From the NCBI RefSeq assembly GCF_000559025.1, contig NZ_JAAN01000041.1, positions 1 to 64,000 of the forward strand: 64,000 nt of DNA. Direction: 5' to 3'. Made by a program: the position numbers and the translations under genes. Below the pieces are notes generated by a model. It was not told the DNA's origin and made no database searches. It saw only the letters and a program-made list of their open reading frames with translations. The DNA is from Luteimonas huabeiensis HB2 (GTDB taxonomy: Bacteria; Pseudomonadota; Gammaproteobacteria; Xanthomonadales; Xanthomonadaceae). Of the stretch, positions 16,231 to 24,987 are shown piece by piece (positions within the stretch are counted from its first letter, which is position 1; each line of letters starts with the position of its first letter).

Positions 16231-18663
16231 TCAGAAGCGCCAGGTCAGCGCCGCGCGCCAGTTGCGCGGCTGGATCGGGCGGGCGATGAACACCTGGTCG
16301 GCGGCCTCGGGTGCGTCGATCTGGCTCTGCCGCGGGTTGCCCTGGGTCAGGCCGAGTTCGTCGGTGAGGTTGCCGCCGTGCAGGTTCAGGGTCATGCGGT
16401 CGTTGATGTCGAAGACCAGGTTGGCGTTGAGCACGGTGTAGGCCGGCAGCCGCTGCTGGTTGGCCACGTCCGCGTAGCGGTCGCCGTAGCGCTCGACGTC
16501 CAGTTCGACGCGCAGGCGGCCCTGCATGAAGTTGAAGCCAGGGGTGAGCCGGTAGCTGGTCTCGGGCACGCGCAGCAGGCGGTTGCCGCTGTAGTCGCGC
16601 TGGACCAGTTCGCCGCCGACGTTCTCGTTGTAGGCGAAGCGGCCGAACTCGGCGTCCTGCAGGGTGGCGGTGGCGCGCAGGTCGAACCAGGCCGCGGGAC
16701 GCACGATGCCTTCCAGCTCCAGGCCGTTGGTGCGGGTGTCGCCGTAGACCACGCGGCTGACGATGCGGCCGCTGTCCGGGTCCTGGTAGGCATCGCCGAC
16801 GGCGTAGCTGTCGTATTCGCTGCGGAACAGCGTGGCGTAGAACTCACCCCAGCGCCCGGCGCTCTTGAAGCCCAGTTCGGCCATGCGCATTTCCTGGGTC
16901 ACCGGTTCGTTGTCCGGGTTGCCGATGAAATCGCCGAGCGAGGGCAGCCGGAAGGTCGAGGTGTAGCGCGCGAACAGGCCCATGTTGCGCTGGAACTGCC
17001 AGTTGGCGCCGGCGGTCCAGGCCAGGTCGTCGAAGCGGCGGTCGAAACCGAGCGGGGTGTCGGTCTGGCGGTCGCCGGTGCCGTCGATGGCGATGCGCTC
17101 GTAGCGCAGGCCGGCATCCAGGCGCCACTGCGGGTTGATCGTCCACTCGTCGGCCGCGTACACGGCCCAGGTGTCCGAGGTGCCGATGCCGTCCACCCAT
17201 TCGGTGCCCGATTGCAGCACGCCGCCTTCGGTGAGCTTGGTCAGGCTGCCGTCGGCGCCGGTCAGGTAGATGTCGAGCAGGCGCGCGTGGTCGCGCAGTT
17301 CGGTGGCCACCAGGCCGGAGTAGCTGTTGAACTCCTCGTTGACGTGCGCGTAGTAGGCGCCGAAGGTGAGGTCGTGGCGGCCGCTGGCGGTGTCGAAGCC
17401 GCGGGTCAGGCGCAGGTCGTTGACGAACTCCGATTCGGGCACCTGGAAGCTGCGCGCCAGGTTGACCATGGTCAGGCCGGTGCCGTTCTGCGCGACCGGG
17501 TCGAAGATCGTGCCGTCGGCGTAGCGCAGGTCCAGGCCGGGGCCGCCGCCGGCCAGCGCCAGCACCTCGTCGGCGCTCTGCACCGCGTAGGGGAAGAAGC
17601 CGTTGCGCAGGGTGTCCGAGTCGCGGTAGCGGGCGATGTTGCGCAGCCGCCAGCCGCCCAGGTCGCGCTCGTAGCGGCCGGTGAGCTGGGTCAGGCGCAC
17701 GTGGGTGCCCTCCTCCATGTCGATGTCGTAGGGCTGGCCGTTGCGCTGCAGGCGCACCCGCCGGGTCTCCGGGCCCACCGCCACGCCCTCGTGCGGGTCG
17801 AAGCCGGGCACGCCGGCGACGTCGCCGCTGGCGTCCAGGGTGAGCGGGAACGGCGGGGTGAAGCCGACGTGGTCGTCCATGTGGCGGATGCCGAACTCGA
17901 ACTCGCTGCCGTCGTCGAACTCGCGCAGCGCGGTGAAGCGCAGCTGGCCGCCGCGGTCGGCGTCCCAGCCCGGATCGCGCTGGCCGGGGCTGCTGCGGAA
18001 GAAGCCGCCGGCCATCAGCCGCCAGTCGCCGGCCATGCCGCCGTACCAGGCGTCCACGCGCTGCATGCCGTAGTCGGAGGCCTGCAGCTTCATCGCGCCT
18101 TCGGGAACCTCGCTGCCCTTGCGGGTGATGAAGTTGATCAGCGCGCCGGGCGAGTTGGAGGCGAAGATCGACGACGGGCCGCCGCGCACCACTTCCACCC
18201 GCTCGATGGTCTCGTCCATGCGGAAGGACTGGTCGGCGTTGAGCCAGCCCAGGCCGGCGTCGTGCTGAAGGGTGATGCCGTCTTCCTGCAGGCCGACCGA
18301 GGAATAGCCGTCGGTGGGGATGCCGCGGGTGCGCACGTTGCCGCTGGCCTCGCCGGCCGAGCCTTCCACCCAGAAGCCGGGCACCATGCGCAGCGCGTCG
18401 GTCACGCTGCTGGGCGCCTGCATCTGCAGCCGGTCCTGGTCCACGGTGGAGATCGCGTAGCTGGTCTCGACCTTGCGGCGCAGGCCGCTGCCCGGGTTGG
18501 CGGTGACCACCACGGTGTCGAGCTGGGCGGGGGTCTGGCGGCGGGCCGGGGGCGCTTCGCCCTCGGCCGGCGCCGCGGCGGTCTGCGCGGCCGCGCTTGC
18601 CGAGGCCAACGCCAGCGCCATCCCGATGGCGGCCGGTAACGGACGAACTCTACGCTTGGACAT
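16231..18663 (-). CDS. TonB-dependent outer-membrane receptor
   Basis: The product is 810 residues long. A signal peptide (about 1-28, ending ASAAAQ) precedes a TonB-box-like QLDTVVVTA. The plug domain follows (DALRMVPGFWV, then RVEVVRGGPSSIFASNSPGA), then a 22-strand barrel ending in the terminal Phe of ALTWRF. Such receptors import siderophores, cobalamin or oligosaccharides using the proton-motive force. First place in an operon with PI-PLC and GH92 mannosidase points to uptake of a released glycan or inositol compound rather than iron. A TetR gene is divergent, with a palindrome between. The in-frame ATG further upstream was rejected because it would run through that palindrome. Confidence 0.88.
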   Translation of the reverse strand: MSKRRVRPLPAAIGMALALASASAAAQTAAAPAEGEAPPARRQTPAQLDTVVVTANPGSGLRRKVETSYAISTVDQDRLQMQAPSSVTDALRMVPGFWVEGSAGEASGNVRTRGIPTDGYSSVGLQEDGITLQHDAGLGWLNADQSFRMDETIERVEVVRGGPSSIFASNSPGALINFITRKGSEVPEGAMKLQASDYGMQRVDAWYGGMAGDWRLMAGGFFRSSPGQRDPGWDADRGGQLRFTALREFDDGSEFEFGIRHMDDHVGFTPPFPLTLDASGDVAGVPGFDPHEGVAVGPETRRVRLQRNGQPYDIDMEEGTHVRLTQLTGRYERDLGGWRLRNIARYRDSDTLRNGFFPYAVQSADEVLALAGGGPGLDLRYADGTIFDPVAQNGTGLTMVNLARSFQVPESEFVNDLRLTRGFDTASGRHDLTFGAYYAHVNEEFNSYSGLVATELRDHARLLDIYLTGADGSLTKLTEGGVLQSGTEWVDGIGTSDTWAVYAADEWTINPQWRLDAGLRYERIAIDGTGDRQTDTPLGFDRRFDDLAWTAGANWQFQRNMGLFARYTSTFRLPSLGDFIGNPDNEPVTQEMRMAELGFKSAGRWGEFYATLFRSEYDSYAVGDAYQDPDSGRIVSRVVYGDTRTNGLELEGIVRPAAWFDLRATATLQDAEFGRFAYNENVGGELVQRDYSGNRLLRVPETSYRLTPGFNFMQGRLRVELDVERYGDRYADVANQQRLPAYTVLNANLVFDINDRMTLNLHGGNLTDELGLTQGNPRQSQIDAPEAADQVFIARPIQPRNWRAALTWRF

Positions 18664-18725
18664 GGTGATCGGAACCTTCAGTGGGAGAGCGGCGCAGGGC
18701 CGAGCCGCGAAAGTTTCGATAGTCA

Positions 18726-18745
18726 TTGCTACCATTTCATGGCAA
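18726..18745. promoter_or_regulatory. Candidate TetR operator overlapping the receptor promoter
   Basis: The sequence TTGC-TA-CCAT-TTC-ATGG-CAA is an inverted repeat (CCAT/ATGG plus outer TTG/CAA) between the divergent TonB receptor and tetR. On the minus strand it overlaps TTGCCA (18745-18740), five of six matches to a -35 box. TATCGA follows after 18 bases as a weak -10. Binding here would block receptor transcription and probably affect tetR itself. Confidence 0.5.
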
Positions 18746-18764
18746 GCCCGTGCGAGGACCGCCG

Positions 18765-19403
18765 ATGACACCCCCAGCCGCCCCCGACCGCGCCCGCTGC
18801 GCGCCCCGCCAGGCCCGCGGCCGCCAGACCTACGAGCGCCTGCTGCAGGCCGCGGGCGAGCTGCTGGCCGAGGTCGGCTTCCAGGAGCTGTCCACCAACA
18901 TGATCTGCGCCCGCGCCGGGCTCAGCCCGCCGGCGCTGTACCGCTACATGAAGGACAAGTACGCGGTGCTGGAGGCGCTGGCCGAGCGGCTGATGGCCGA
19001 CCAGAACGCGGTGCTGGAGGCGTGGCTGGGCCGGCACGCCGCCGGCGGCACCGCGCGCATGGCGCGGCACGTGGACGAACTGCTGCGCGAGACCGCCGAG
19101 GTCACCCGCCGCCAGCCCGGCGCGGTGTGGATCCTGCGCAGCCTGCGCGCGATCCCGCAGTTGTCGGACCTGCGCCGCGCCTCCAACGGCTACGTCACCG
19201 AACGGCTCGCCCGCGCCTACGCGCCCTCGATGCCGGAATTGCCGCCCGAGCGCCTGCGCCGGCGGGTGCTGATCTCGGTGGAGTTCGGCTATGCGATCGG
19301 CGAGAGCGTGCTGGAATGCGCACCGGAGGAGGCCGAGCCCTTGCTGGCCGAGGCCGCGCGCATGCTGGCCTCGCTGTTCGTCGTCGACACCCTGCCGGAC
19401 TGA
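18765..19403 (+). CDS. TetR/AcrR-family transcriptional regulator
   Basis: The product is 212 residues long. The N-terminal helix-turn-helix reads RLLQAAGELLAEVGFQELS, then MICARAGLSPPALYRYMKDK, which is canonical TetR. The C-terminal ligand domain is helical (LLRETAEVTRRQPGAVW ... RRVLISVEFGYAIGESVLE). The start has GAGGA about seven bases upstream. It is divergent from the TonB receptor/PI-PLC/GH92 operon and is its probable local repressor, with the palindrome at 18726-18745 as operator. The inducing ligand is unknown. Confidence 0.88.
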   Translation: MTPPAAPDRARCAPRQARGRQTYERLLQAAGELLAEVGFQELSTNMICARAGLSPPALYRYMKDKYAVLEALAERLMADQNAVLEAWLGRHAAGGTARMARHVDELLRETAEVTRRQPGAVWILRSLRAIPQLSDLRRASNGYVTERLARAYAPSMPELPPERLRRRVLISVEFGYAIGESVLECAPEEAEPLLAEAARMLASLFVVDTLPD

Positions 19404-19424
19404 CGCGGCCGCGCCGCCTCGCGC

Positions 19425-20063
19425 TCAGGCTTCGCCCTCGGGCTCCAGCGCCTTGACCAGCACCGCGGCCTGGGTGCGGCTGTGGCATTCGAGCTTCTTG
19501 AGGATCGCGGTGACGTGCACCTTCACCGTGTTCTCGGCCAGCCCCAGTTCGTAGGCGATCTGCTTGTTGAGCAGGCCGTCGGCCAGGCCCATGAGCACCC
19601 GGAACTGCTGCGGGGTGAGCTGCGCGAGGCGGGCGGCGAGGCGGGCATCGGATTCGGAGCGCTCGGCGGTCAGCGGCGGGAACCATTCGCCGCCGTCGAG
19701 CACGGCGCCCACCGCGGCGGCGATGGTCTCGGCCGGCGAGGACTTGGGGATGAAGCCGGCGGCGCCGAACTGCTGGGTGCGGCGGATCGTGCGCGGGTGG
19801 TCGTTGGAGGAGATCACCACCACCGGCACCTCCGGCCGCTCGCCGCGCAGGTGCACCAGCGAGGACAGGCCGCGCGCGCCGGGCATCGCCAGGTCCAGCA
19901 GCACCAGGTCCAGCTCGGGATGCGCCGCCAGCGCGGCGACCAGCGCCGACGCGCTGGCGGCTTCCACCGCGCGCACGCCCGGCAACGCCTCGCGCAGCGC
20001 GTGCAGCACCGCGGCGCGGAACAGCGGGTGGTCGTCGGCGACGAGGATGGCGGGCGCGTCCAT
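19425..20063 (-). CDS. NarL/LuxR-family response regulator
   Basis: The product is 212 residues long. The receiver shows VADDHPLFR, the phospho-acceptor Asp in DLVLLDLAMPG, and FIPKSSP. The C-terminal LuxR helix-turn-helix is LTPQQFRVLMGLADGLLNKQIAYELGLAENTVKVHV (read in pieces, about 145-190). No histidine kinase is adjacent. The nearest gene on the same strand, 32 bases upstream, is a QEGLA-motif metalloprotein, so the pair may be co-transcribed. The gene converges with tetR. It is similar to AgmR/GlpR-type regulators of Xanthomonads. Confidence 0.88.
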   Translation of the reverse strand: MDAPAILVADDHPLFRAAVLHALREALPGVRAVEAASASALVAALAAHPELDLVLLDLAMPGARGLSSLVHLRGERPEVPVVVISSNDHPRTIRRTQQFGAAGFIPKSSPAETIAAAVGAVLDGGEWFPPLTAERSESDARLAARLAQLTPQQFRVLMGLADGLLNKQIAYELGLAENTVKVHVTAILKKLECHSRTQAAVLVKALEPEGEA

Positions 20064-20095
20064 GCCACCAGTGTCGCCGAAGGCGCCGGCCGCGG

Positions 20096-21334
20096 TCACC
20101 CCGCCGGCGGCAGGCGGTCGAGGCGGATGCGGTTGGCGAACAGCGAGAACGCCAGCATGCCGGCCAGGCCGTTGGCGCGCGCCACCCACGGCGGCAGCCA
20201 GCGCGGCGGCGCCAGGGTGCCGTCGTCGAACAGCGGCTCGAAGCGCTCGACGTCTTCGAGCGTCATCTTGCCGGCGAACAGCAGCCGGCACAGCCGCAGC
20301 CGGCCGGCGGCCAGCGCGCGGCGGAAGAAGGTGTGCACGTCCACCAGCCCGCGCAGGTACACGGTGTCCTTGGTGAAGGCCGCGCCGCCTTCCACCGGCA
20401 CGCCGCGGAACACCCGCTGCGCGGAGGCGAAGCTTTCCGCCGCGGTCTGCCCGGCGTCGAGAAAGTAGCGGTAGACCTCGACGAAATCCGCCCCGTCCTG
20501 CGCCAGCGCCACGGCCTCGATGCGCAGGCCGATGCGCTTGAGCCGCTCGATGTCGATGTTGCCGGTGATCTGCTCGGCGAAGGTGGCCAGCCCTTCCTGC
20601 ACCGCGGTGATCCGCGGCGAGGACATCGCCAGGCTGCCCAGCACCGGCTGCTCGCGGCCGTTGAGCGCGGTCAGCGAATGCACCAGCGCCTCGTGCTGCA
20701 GCAACTGGTGGCGGTCGTAGTCGCTGTAGGCGGCGCCGGCGCGCAGGCGGATGCGGTAGGCGCCGGCGGCGGCCTTGGCGATCAGCTCCGGGTCCAGCGC
20801 CACCTGCACGATGCGGCCGCCGAAGAAGGCGTCCAGCTCCGCCTGCAGCCACAGCTGCAGCGCGGTGGCGGAGATCTCCACCTGTTCTTCCGGCGCCAGC
20901 AGCGCGCGATCGAGTTCGTCGGCGATGCCGATGAAGTGGCGCGCGGCATCGCGCGCGGTGAGCTCGCCGCCGGGCAGCGCGTCGTCCGGATCGCCGTACA
21001 GCGCGCGCGCGTGCGCGCCGGCGGCGGCGGTGCCGAGCGATTCCAGCAGTTGCGCGGCGACCGCCCAGTGGCGGGCGGACTCGATCAGGTAGGCGCCCAG
21101 CGGATGTGCGGGATCGGCGGCGGCGGCGATGGCGTCGAACTCGCGCCGCGCCTGCGCGAAGTCGTGGCGCGGGTAGGCAACGCGCGGCAGGACGACGCGC
21201 CCGGCGAGGGCGGCATCGAGGAACTCGCGTTGCACCCGCGCCGGCCAGCTCGACAGCGCCAGCACCCGGATGCCGCGGGCGGCGGCGATCAGGCGCAGGT
21301 CGAGCGCGGCATGGTGGGCGACGGCGTGGGGCAT
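20096..21334 (-). CDS. DUF1704 / QEGLA-motif putative metallopeptidase
   Basis: The product is 412 residues long. It contains an HExxxH zinc motif (LLQHEALVHSLTALNG) and a downstream AVQEGLATFAEQ, the QEGLA signature. These define the DUF1704 family, annotated in bacteria as flavohemoglobin-expression-modulating proteins and related to eukaryotic MATCAP tyrosine carboxypeptidases. The rest is helical with no export signal. It is followed closely by a LuxR-type response regulator. Peptidase activity is inferred from motif and family; the bacterial substrate is unknown. Confidence 0.8.
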   Translation of the reverse strand: MPHAVAHHAALDLRLIAAARGIRVLALSSWPARVQREFLDAALAGRVVLPRVAYPRHDFAQARREFDAIAAAADPAHPLGAYLIESARHWAVAAQLLESLGTAAAGAHARALYGDPDDALPGGELTARDAARHFIGIADELDRALLAPEEQVEISATALQLWLQAELDAFFGGRIVQVALDPELIAKAAAGAYRIRLRAGAAYSDYDRHQLLQHEALVHSLTALNGREQPVLGSLAMSSPRITAVQEGLATFAEQITGNIDIERLKRIGLRIEAVALAQDGADFVEVYRYFLDAGQTAAESFASAQRVFRGVPVEGGAAFTKDTVYLRGLVDVHTFFRRALAAGRLRLCRLLFAGKMTLEDVERFEPLFDDGTLAPPRWLPPWVARANGLAGMLAFSLFANRIRLDRLPPAG

Positions 21335-21474
21335 CGGCGGATTCCGCTCGGCGTTGCCGGCACGCTAGCCGATCGCGGCGCGCGGCTCTACCGGGCTCCG
21401 CACGCCCCATCGAAGCGCTGGCGCATTGGCGCCGCAAGCCGCCCGGCCCTGGGCAGCCGCCGAAGGCGGCACCC

Positions 21475-21740
21475 TGTTTTTCCCTTCCCCCGCCTGCGGG
21501 GGAGCACCTTGTTTTTCCCTTCCCCCGCAAGCGGGGGAAGGTGCCGAAGGCGGATGGGGGCACGCCGCAGGCGTCCAAAGCGGCCCTCATCCGGCGCTGC
21601 GCGCCCACCTTCTCCCGCTTGCGGGAGAAGGAACAACGTGCACCCGCTTGCGGGAGAAGGAACAACATGCACCCGCTTGCGGGAGAAGGAACAACATGCA
21701 CCCGCTTGCGGGAGAAGTGACCACAAGCCTCGCTTGCGGC
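21475..21740. repeat. Cluster of CTTCCCCCGC and GCGGGAGAAGG repeats with 29-bp tandem units
   Basis: The stretch opens with two copies of TTTTTCCCTTCCCCCGC and an arm ending GCGGGGGAAGGTGCCGAAGG. It then has CTCATCCGGCGCTGCGC, and finally three and a half 29-bp tandem units of the form GCGGGAGAAGGAACAAC plus ATGCACCCGCTT. Each unit edge forms an inverted repeat (CTTCTCCCGC/GCGGGAGAAG). The whole gap 21335-21753 has no gene. The same parts recur at 1-76, 25790-26200 and 40990-41165. Confidence 0.85.
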
Positions 21741-21753
21741 GGATGTCGAGCCA

Positions 21754-22818
21754 CTAGCGCCGCTTGCGCCCACCCGGCGCCGGCGCGCGGCGGCGCGCGG
21801 CGAGCTGGCGGGCGGCCTCGGCGACTTCCTCGCGCAGCTTGAGGTAGCCGGCGTAGCGGGCGCGGTCGAGCGTGCCGGCCTCGATCGCGGCGCGCACCGC
21901 GCAGCCGGGCTCGTCGAGGTGCCGGCAGTCGCGGAAGCGGCAGGCCTCGGCCAGGGCCTCGACATCGGCGAAGTTCTCGCCCAGGTCTTCCTCGCCGGTG
22001 GGCTTGAGCTCGCGCATGCCGGGGGTGTCGATGAGGCAGGCGCCGGAAGGCAGCGGGATCAGCGCGCGATGGGTGGTGGTGTGGCGGCCGCGGTCGTCGC
22101 GCGCGCGGACCTCGGCGGTGCGCATGCGCGCCTGCCCCAGCAGGGTATTGGTCAGGGTGGACTTGCCGGCGCCGGAACTGCCCACCAGCACCGCGGTGAC
22201 GCCCGGCCCCAGCCAGGGCCGCAACGCCTCGGCGCCGGCGCGGTCGCGCGCGTCCAGCGCCAGCACCGGCACCTCGCCGCCCAGCACCGCCTCCAGCGCG
22301 GCGCGCGCGGCCTGCGGGTCTGTGCCGTCGCGATCGGCCTTGGTCAGCACCACCAGCGGCTCGGCGCCGCCGCCGCGCACCAGCAGCAGGTAGCGCTCGA
22401 TCCGGCGCGGGTTGAAATCGCCGTCCAGGCCGGACACCACCAGCACGCGGTCGATGTTGGCGGCGATCACCTGCTGCCGGTAGTGCTCGCCGGCGGCGGC
22501 GCGCTTGATCACCGTGCGCCGCGGCAGCAGGGCGACGATGCGCCCGTCCTCGACCAGCACCCAGTCGCCGACGGCGGCGCGTTCCTCCGGCGGACAGCGC
22601 GCCAGCTGCCAGGCCGGCAGCGATTCGGCCGGTGCGGCGTCGCCGGGCCCGCGGCTGACGACGTAGCCGGTGCGGTGCTGCTCCACCACGCGGGCGGGCG
22701 CCGCGCCGGGGTGGGCGTCGAGCGCGGCGCGCCAGGCGGCGTCTTCCACCTCCCCGGCGAACGGCCAGCCGATCGCGCGCAGGGCGTCGAACGCCGGCCC
22801 GGGGGGCGGAAGGCTCAA
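21754..22818 (-). CDS. rsgA: Ribosome small-subunit-dependent GTPase A
   Basis: The product is 354 residues long. An OB-fold N-terminus precedes a circularly permuted GTPase: G4 motif LTKAD, then G1 VGSSGAGKST, then G3 DTPGMRE. A C-terminal zinc knuckle follows (CRFRDC, H, then C about seven residues on). RsgA (YjeQ) acts late in 30S maturation and releases RbfA. The reading frame begins at a TTG and no upstream ATG fits, so the exact start is uncertain. An Arg-rich C-terminal tail follows the zinc domain. It is divergent from the aminotransferase gene. Confidence 0.92.
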   Translation of the reverse strand: MSLPPPGPAFDALRAIGWPFAGEVEDAAWRAALDAHPGAAPARVVEQHRTGYVVSRGPGDAAPAESLPAWQLARCPPEERAAVGDWVLVEDGRIVALLPRRTVIKRAAAGEHYRQQVIAANIDRVLVVSGLDGDFNPRRIERYLLLVRGGGAEPLVVLTKADRDGTDPQAARAALEAVLGGEVPVLALDARDRAGAEALRPWLGPGVTAVLVGSSGAGKSTLTNTLLGQARMRTAEVRARDDRGRHTTTHRALIPLPSGACLIDTPGMRELKPTGEEDLGENFADVEALAEACRFRDCRHLDEPGCAVRAAIEAGTLDRARYAGYLKLREEVAEAARQLAARRRAPAPGGRKRR

Positions 22819-23051
22819 GCGGAAAGGGTCGGCATCGCCATGCGGTGGATTCTAGAGCGTGCGACGTCCTGGGGGCGCGTCGCCCGCGCGCCCGGGTCGT
22901 CGCGAGGCCAGGCGCGGTGCGGCCCGTCCAGCACGGCGGCGAACGGCCTGGCCTGCCGTTCGCCGCCGGCGCGGGCGCGCGGCCGCTCGGGTTTTCCGCT
23001 AGGCTGTGACGGCGTTTTCCCCGCATTCCCGCCCCCACCGTCCCCGCCCCC

Positions 23052-24308
23052 ATGCCCAGCCTGAAGACCCGCGAGCGCCTGTCGGAAGTCCGTTACGAGA
23101 TCCGCGGAGAACTGGCCCGGCGAGCCCGGGAGCTCGAGGCCCAGGGGCGCAAGCTGATCAAGCTCAACATCGGCAATCCGGGCGCGTTCGGGTTCCGCGC
23201 GCCCGAGCACCTGCAGCGCGCGATCGCCGACCACATCCACGACACCGATCCCTACACCCACCAGCAGGGCCTGCCGGCCGCGCGCGAGGCGATCGCCGCC
23301 TTCCACCGCGCGCGCGGCGCGCCCTCGGTGACCCCGGAGCGGGTGTTCGTGGGCAACGGCGTCAGCGAGCTGATCGACATCTCGCTGCGCGCGCTGCTCA
23401 ACCCGGGCGACGAGGTGCTGCTGCCCTCGCCGGACTACCCGCTGTGGTCGGCGGCGACGATCCTCAACGACGGCCGCCCGGTCTACTACCGCTGCCACGC
23501 CGGCCAGGGCTTCCTGCCCGATCCCGACGAGATGGAAGCGCTGGTGTCGCCGCGCACCCGCGCGATCGTGCTGATCAACCCCAACAACCCCACCGGCGCG
23601 GTCTACCCGCGCGCGCTGCTGGAGCGCATCGTCGCCATCGCCGCCAAGCACCGCCTGCTGCTGATGGTGGACGAGATCTACGACGGCGTGCTCTACGACG
23701 GCGCCCGCTTCGAGCCGCTGGCGCCGCTGGCCGGCGACCTGCCCTGCGTGTCGTTCGGCGGGCTGTCCAAGGTGCACCGCGCCTGCGGCTGGCGGGTGGG
23801 CTGGGCGGTGCTGTCGGGCGATCCGATCGCCAGCGGCGATTACCACCACGCGATGGACCTGCTGGGCGCGCTGCGCCTGTGCGCCAACGTGCCGGGCCAG
23901 TTCGCGATCGAGGCCGCGCTCGGCGGCGCCGACACCATCGGCGCGCTGTGCCGCGCCGAGGGCCGGCTGTACGAGGCCCGGCGCGCGGTGATCGAGAGCT
24001 GCGCGGCCAGCGAGCACCTGACGCTGCACGCGCCCGAGGGCGCGCTGTACGCCTTCCCCGGCGTGCGCGGCGCGGCCGCGGAGGGTTTCGACGATCACGC
24101 CTTCGCGCTGGAACTGATGGAAACCGAGGACGTGCTGGTGGTGCCCGGCTCCAGCTTCAACGTGCCCTACCGCAACCACTTCCGGGTCACCCTGCTGCCG
24201 CAGCCCGAGCAGCTGCGCGAGGTGTTCCGGCGCATCGACCGGGTGCTCGCGCGCCGCGCCGAGGCCGCGGCGGCGTCCGCCGGCATCGCGCTGAGCGCGC
24301 ATGGCTGA
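23052..24308 (+). CDS. alaA: AlaA-like PLP-dependent aminotransferase
   Basis: The product is 418 residues long. The fold-type I signature is present: LNIGNPGAFGF at the N-terminus, NPNNPTGAVY, the aspartate and tyrosine of DEIYDGVLYD, the PLP lysine in SFGGLSKVHRACGWR, and FRVTLLP with the substrate-binding Arg. The pattern follows Escherichia coli AlaA (glutamate-pyruvate aminotransferase), which supplies alanine. The start follows a run of C-rich sequence with no strong Shine-Dalgarno. It heads a run of same-strand genes (SGNH hydrolase, methyltransferase) separated by about 30 bases each. Confidence 0.85.
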   Translation: MPSLKTRERLSEVRYEIRGELARRARELEAQGRKLIKLNIGNPGAFGFRAPEHLQRAIADHIHDTDPYTHQQGLPAAREAIAAFHRARGAPSVTPERVFVGNGVSELIDISLRALLNPGDEVLLPSPDYPLWSAATILNDGRPVYYRCHAGQGFLPDPDEMEALVSPRTRAIVLINPNNPTGAVYPRALLERIVAIAAKHRLLLMVDEIYDGVLYDGARFEPLAPLAGDLPCVSFGGLSKVHRACGWRVGWAVLSGDPIASGDYHHAMDLLGALRLCANVPGQFAIEAALGGADTIGALCRAEGRLYEARRAVIESCAASEHLTLHAPEGALYAFPGVRGAAAEGFDDHAFALELMETEDVLVVPGSSFNVPYRNHFRVTLLPQPEQLREVFRRIDRVLARRAEAAAASAGIALSAHG

Positions 24309-24338
24309 GCGCGCGCCCGCGGCGGGCGGAGGCGCGCG

Positions 24339-24959
24339 ATGAGCGCGGGCGCGTTCGCCATGCTCAGCCTGGGCGACAGCTACACCATCGGCGAGGGCGT
24401 GGCGCCGGAAGGACGCTGGCCGGCGCAGCTCGCGCGCGCGCTGCGCGAGGCGGGCATCCCCGCCGGCGAGCCGCGGATCGTGGCGGCGACCGGCTGGACC
24501 ACCGAGGAACTGGACGCCGCCATCGATGCCGCCCAGCCGCAGGGCCCGTTCGGCCTGGTGACGCTGTTGATCGGCGTCAACGACCAGTACCGCGGCTACG
24601 ACGTCGCCGGCTACCGCAAGCGCTACGACGCGCTGCTGCTGCGCGCCATCGGCTTCGCCGGCGGCCGCGCCGATCGCGTGCTGGCGTTGTCGATCCCCGA
24701 CTGGGGCGTGACCCCGTTCGGGCAGGCCTCCGGCCGCGATCCGGCCGGGATCGCGCGCGACATCGACGCCTACAACGCCACCGCCGGCGAGCGCTGCGCC
24801 ACCCACGGCACCGGCTGGGTGGACGTGGCGCCGGTCAGCCGTGCGCGCGGCGCGCACCCGTCGATGCTGGCCGAGGACGGCCTGCACCCGTCGGCGGCGA
24901 TGTACGCCGAGTGGACCGCGCTGGCGCTGCCCGAGGCGCGGCGCCTGCTCGACGGTTGA
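24339..24959 (+). CDS. SGNH/GDSL-family hydrolase
   Basis: The product, 206 residues, has no signal peptide. All four SGNH blocks are visible: GDSY with the nucleophile Ser near residue 13, a glycine in the TGWTT block, GVND, and DGLHPSAAM with the Asp/His pair. The enzyme is expected to hydrolyse an ester or thioester of a small acyl substrate in the cytoplasm. It is spaced 30 bases from the aminotransferase and 28 bases from the methyltransferase, suggesting an operon. The substrate is unknown. Confidence 0.85.
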   Translation: MSAGAFAMLSLGDSYTIGEGVAPEGRWPAQLARALREAGIPAGEPRIVAATGWTTEELDAAIDAAQPQGPFGLVTLLIGVNDQYRGYDVAGYRKRYDALLLRAIGFAGGRADRVLALSIPDWGVTPFGQASGRDPAGIARDIDAYNATAGERCATHGTGWVDVAPVSRARGAHPSMLAEDGLHPSAAMYAEWTALALPEARRLLDG

Positions 24960-24987
24960 GCCGCGCCGGCATGGAGACCGCAGCCGC

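Noticed and set aside
16378..18639. Long plus-strand frame opposite the TonB receptor
   Set aside because: Shadow frame rich in Val/Ala/His with no recognisable motif; the minus-strand receptor accounts for the region.
21600..21720. Regular 29-bp repeats resembling a CRISPR array
   Set aside because: Units are directly tandem with no unique spacers, and no cas genes lie nearby; they belong to the dispersed GCGGGAGAAGG family.
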